The position numbers and the translations under genes were made by a program. Below, in pieces: positions 13,174 through 15,815 of a DNA stretch of 15,815 nucleotides. The notes beneath the pieces were generated by a model. The model did not search any database, was not told where the DNA came from, and worked only from the letters and a program-made list of their open reading frames with translations. Position 1 is the stretch's first letter. Each line of letters starts with the position of its first letter. The stretch spans positions 1 through 15,815 of the forward strand of contig REAQ01000114.1 of NCBI GenBank assembly GCA_004294195.1, given 5' to 3'. Origin of the DNA: Sphingobacteriales bacterium. Lineage in GTDB: Bacteria > Bacteroidota > Bacteroidia > Chitinophagales > Chitinophagaceae.

Positions 13174-15815
13174 TTATAATCCGCGGAAGAGTTGCAACTT
13201 CTCCCACTTCGCTGTTTTTTCTTCTTCCGCCTGGTGCAGGAATTTTTCTGCCAGCACGGGGTCTTTGGCCTTGATCACATTGAACCTGTTCTCGTGATAC
13301 ATGAACTCACTCAATGGCAAGGAAGGTTCTTTGGAATCGATGACAAACCTTTCGCCCTTCGGCTTCATGGGGTTGTAATGGAACAGGGGCCAGTACCCTG
13401 ATTTCACCGCGAAGTCCTGCTCTTCTGCACCATGTGCCATATCAATACCATGCGCAATGCAATGGCTGTAGGCAATGATCATAGACGGACCCGGATAGGC
13501 TTCGGCTTCCAGAATAGTGCGTAGGGTATGCATATCGTTACCGCCCATTGCGATCTGTGCCACATAAGCCGTGCCATGTGCAATGGCCTGCATCGCCAGA
13601 TCTTTTTTACTGTTTGTTTTACCATTCACGGAGAACTTAGCGCTTGAGCCTATGGGTGTCGACTTTGATTTTTGTCCACCCGTGTTGGAATACACTTCGG
13701 TATCCAATACCATAATGTTTACATTCTCTCCGGTAGACAGAATATGGTCCAGTCCGCCGTAGCCAATGTCATAAGCCCATCCATCGCCACCGATGATCCA
13801 TACGGAACGGTCTGCAAGGAAGTCGGCCAGGTGATAAAGATTATTGGACGCCACAGACTTCATGTCTTTCAGTCTTTCCTTCAGCGTTTTGATCAGGTCA
13901 TGTTTTTGTTTGATCTCTGCTTCATTGGATTCCGGTGCGTCAATCAATGCGTTGGCGAGATCTTCACCCACGTGCGGACTCATCTCGGCAAGCAAAACGA
14001 TGGCCATTTCTTTTTTCTTCTGGTTCGCCATTTTAATGCCAAGGCCAAACTCTGCATTGTCTTCAAAAAGGGAGTTGGCCCATGCGGGACCAACCCCTTC
14101 TGTATTGGTGCTCCAAGGGGTTGTGGGCAGGTTGCCGCCAAAGATGGATGAACATCCTGTAGCATTGGCAACAATCATTCGCTCACCGAAAAGTTGGGTC
14201 AGTAATTTCAGGTATGGTGTTTCGCCACAACCAGCACAGGCGCCACTGAATTCAAACAAAGGCTGGAAGAACTGCGATCCCTTGATCGTGTTCTTGTTCA
14301 CTCGCGTACGATCTACCTCAGGTATATTAATGAAGTAATTCCAGTTTTCGATCTCTTTGTCCTGGATCGGTAATTTATCGGTCATATTAATCGCCTTGTG
14401 ACCAGCTTCGGTTTTGCTGGTGATCGGGCAATACTCAACGCACAAGGTGCAACCGGTGCAATCTTCGGTAGACACCTGCAGGGTGTATGCTTCTTTGGTT
14501 TTGTCCCATTCTTTACCAATGGGGTCCGTATGCTTCCAGTCGGTTGGCGCGTTGGCGAGCAGGTATTTATCGTACACCTTGGGCCTGATGGCTGCGTGCG
14601 GACAAATCAGGAAACATTTACCGCACTGTGTACAAAGTGCCGGATCCCAAACGGGTACCGCTTCGGCAATGTTTCGTTTCTCCCATTTGGTGGTTCCTGA
14701 AGGATAGGTGCCGTCCACAGGGAATGCGGACACCGGTAGTTCATCGCCTTCGCCGGAAATGATTTTAGACAGTACCTGTTGTACAAAATCCGGAGCATCT
14801 TCAGAGATATGTTCTCCAAAAGCATTGTTGCCCACGGCATATTCTGAGTAGTCGATTTCGTATAGATCTTCCAAAGTGTTGTCTACGGCTTCATAGTTTT
14901 TCTGAACCACAGCTTCCCCTTTTTTCCAATAAGATTCATAGATCGCCTCTTTGATTTTGGCGATCGCTTCTTCACGTGGAAGGATATTGCTGATAGCGAA
15001 AAAGCAGGTCTGCAGGATGGTATTGATTCGGTTGCCCATTCCTGATTCCCTGGCTACAGCGTATGCATTGATGGTATAGAATTTCAGTTTTTTAGCGATG
15101 ATCTCTTCCTGGATCTTTCGGGGAAGTTTGCCCCAGACTTCATTTTTTTCGTAAGGTGCATTGAGCAGGAACACTGATCCTTCTTCAGCATCTTTAAGGA
15201 TGTCATATTTCGTGAGGTAGTTGAAGTGATGGCAGGCTACGAAGTTGGCAGAATTGATCAGGTAAGTTGATTCGATGGACTTTTCACCAAAACGTAAGTG
15301 TGAAACGGTGAGCGAACCTGATTTTTTAGAGTCGTACACAAAATAACCCTGGATGTGGAACGGCGTTTTTTCACCGATGATTTTAATCGAGTTTTTATTT
15401 GCACTCACGGTTCCATCGGCACCCAATCCAAAGAACAGACCCCTGAATTTGTGTTGTGATTCAAGAGAGAAGTGCTTATTGTACTCGAGGCTCATATGGG
15501 TTACATCATCATCGATACCAACCGTAAAGTGATTTTTGGGGATCTCTTTTTTCAGTTCGTCAAATATGGCGAGCACCATACCTGGTGTAAATTCTTTGGA
15601 AGAAAGTCCATATCGTCCCCCTACCAGGCGAAGTTTGTTTTCGCGTGGTGTTGGTGCTTCATTGAGCGCATTGACTACATCCATATACAATGGTTCGGCC
15701 ATTGCGTTGGGTTCCTTGCATCTGTCCAGTACTGCAATTTTTTGTATCGATGTGGGCAGGGTTTGGATGAAATCAGGAATGGAGAAAGGACGGAACAGTC
15801 TTATGATTAGTACAC
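13174..15815 (-). CDS. nifJ: Pyruvate:ferredoxin (flavodoxin) oxidoreductase, 5' end outside the window
   Basis: Cytosolic single-chain PFOR, which oxidises pyruvate with CoA to acetyl-CoA and CO2 and reduces ferredoxin or flavodoxin. The frame stays open to the window edge: 37 residues precede the first internal ATG (15702) and include RLFRPFS and KIAVLDRCKEPN, a typical PFOR segment. So 879 residues are seen of an expected ~1,180. Visible in order: the end of domain II; the gamma-like domain (FRGLFFGLGADGTVSANKNS, near 15440); two [4Fe-4S] motifs CTQCGKCFLICP (near 14620) and CTGCTLCVEYCP (near 14440); CAGCGETPYLKLL (near 14230), supplying cysteines for the third cluster; and the thiamine-diphosphate motif GGDGWAYDIGYGG (near 13770) with SNTGGQKSKSTP. 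The protein ends soon after the TPP domain (KWEKLQLFRGL) and lacks the long C-terminal extension of the Desulfovibrio africanus enzyme. It converges on the nuo operon. Confidence 0.95.
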   Translation of the reverse strand, partial: VLIIRLFRPFSIPDFIQTLPTSIQKIAVLDRCKEPNAMAEPLYMDVVNALNEAPTPRENKLRLVGGRYGLSSKEFTPGMVLAIFDELKKEIPKNHFTVGIDDDVTHMSLEYNKHFSLESQHKFRGLFFGLGADGTVSANKNSIKIIGEKTPFHIQGYFVYDSKKSGSLTVSHLRFGEKSIESTYLINSANFVACHHFNYLTKYDILKDAEEGSVFLLNAPYEKNEVWGKLPRKIQEEIIAKKLKFYTINAYAVARESGMGNRINTILQTCFFAISNILPREEAIAKIKEAIYESYWKKGEAVVQKNYEAVDNTLEDLYEIDYSEYAVGNNAFGEHISEDAPDFVQQVLSKIISGEGDELPVSAFPVDGTYPSGTTKWEKRNIAEAVPVWDPALCTQCGKCFLICPHAAIRPKVYDKYLLANAPTDWKHTDPIGKEWDKTKEAYTLQVSTEDCTGCTLCVEYCPITSKTEAGHKAINMTDKLPIQDKEIENWNYFINIPEVDRTRVNKNTIKGSQFFQPLFEFSGACAGCGETPYLKLLTQLFGERMIVANATGCSSIFGGNLPTTPWSTNTEGVGPAWANSLFEDNAEFGLGIKMANQKKKEMAIVLLAEMSPHVGEDLANALIDAPESNEAEIKQKHDLIKTLKERLKDMKSVASNNLYHLADFLADRSVWIIGGDGWAYDIGYGGLDHILSTGENVNIMVLDTEVYSNTGGQKSKSTPIGSSAKFSVNGKTNSKKDLAMQAIAHGTAYVAQIAMGGNDMHTLRTILEAEAYPGPSMIIAYSHCIAHGIDMAHGAEEQDFAVKSGYWPLFHYNPMKPKGERFVIDSKEPSLPLSEFMYHENRFNVIKAKDPVLAEKFLHQAEEEKTAKWEKLQLFRGL

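Noticed and set aside
13672..14338. Overlapping plus-strand frames of about 160 codons within the PFOR gene
   Set aside because: They lie antisense to the conserved PFOR TPP and iron-sulfur regions and show no domain.
1..15815. CRISPR arrays, tRNA or rRNA genes, insertion sequences, attachment sites
   Set aside because: Read through for regular spaced repeats, cloverleaf-like sequences, transposase frames and terminal inverted repeats; none was seen, and genes cover nearly all of the window.

Overview
The window looks like chromosomal DNA from a Bacteroidota, probably an aerobic or facultative member near Chitinophagaceae. The first gene ends in a CHU_C / gliding-type C-terminal domain, a sorting signal of the type IX secretion system found only in this phylum. 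Starts lack Shine-Dalgarno sequences and are preceded by A/T-rich bases. Putative promoters resemble the TTTG / TAnnTTTG Bacteroidota type. The family-level placement is an inference from protein style only.

Layout. Bases 1-1017 (+) hold the 3' end of a large secreted surface protein. Bases 1139-1981 (-) encode a Kv-type six-helix potassium channel. It is divergent from the main feature, an eleven-gene complex I operon at 2187-11955 (+): nuoA, B, C, D, H, I, J, K, L, M, N. Genes are spaced by a few bases or overlap (TAATG at nuoC/nuoD, ATGA at nuoJ/nuoK). A twelfth small gene of unknown function (11967-12350) closes the transcription unit. On the minus strand follow an unrecognised cytosolic protein gene (12361-13068) and, upstream of it, the 3' three quarters of a pyruvate:ferredoxin (flavodoxin) oxidoreductase gene (13174 to the window edge). 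An intrinsic terminator lies between those two.

How the genes fit together. The nuo operon carries the Q module (B, C, D, I), the small membrane subunits (A, H, J, K) and the three antiporter-like subunits (L, M, N). It has no nuoE, nuoF or nuoG: nuoD runs straight into nuoH with a 16-base gap. This is the 11-subunit layout of complex I forms that take electrons from a donor other than NADH, such as reduced ferredoxin. The neighbouring PFOR makes reduced ferredoxin or flavodoxin from pyruvate, so a route pyruvate -> PFOR -> ferredoxin -> NuoI/NuoB -> menaquinone with proton pumping is a reasonable hypothesis. It depends on whether nuoEFG exist elsewhere in the genome.

Points that stand out: the absent NADH module; a NuoM whose key TM7 lysine is a phenylalanine while TM5 carries an extra lysine; the conserved-looking 127-residue protein at the operon tail; and two similar 7-base-periodic elements that each begin in the GAA-TAG end of a gene.
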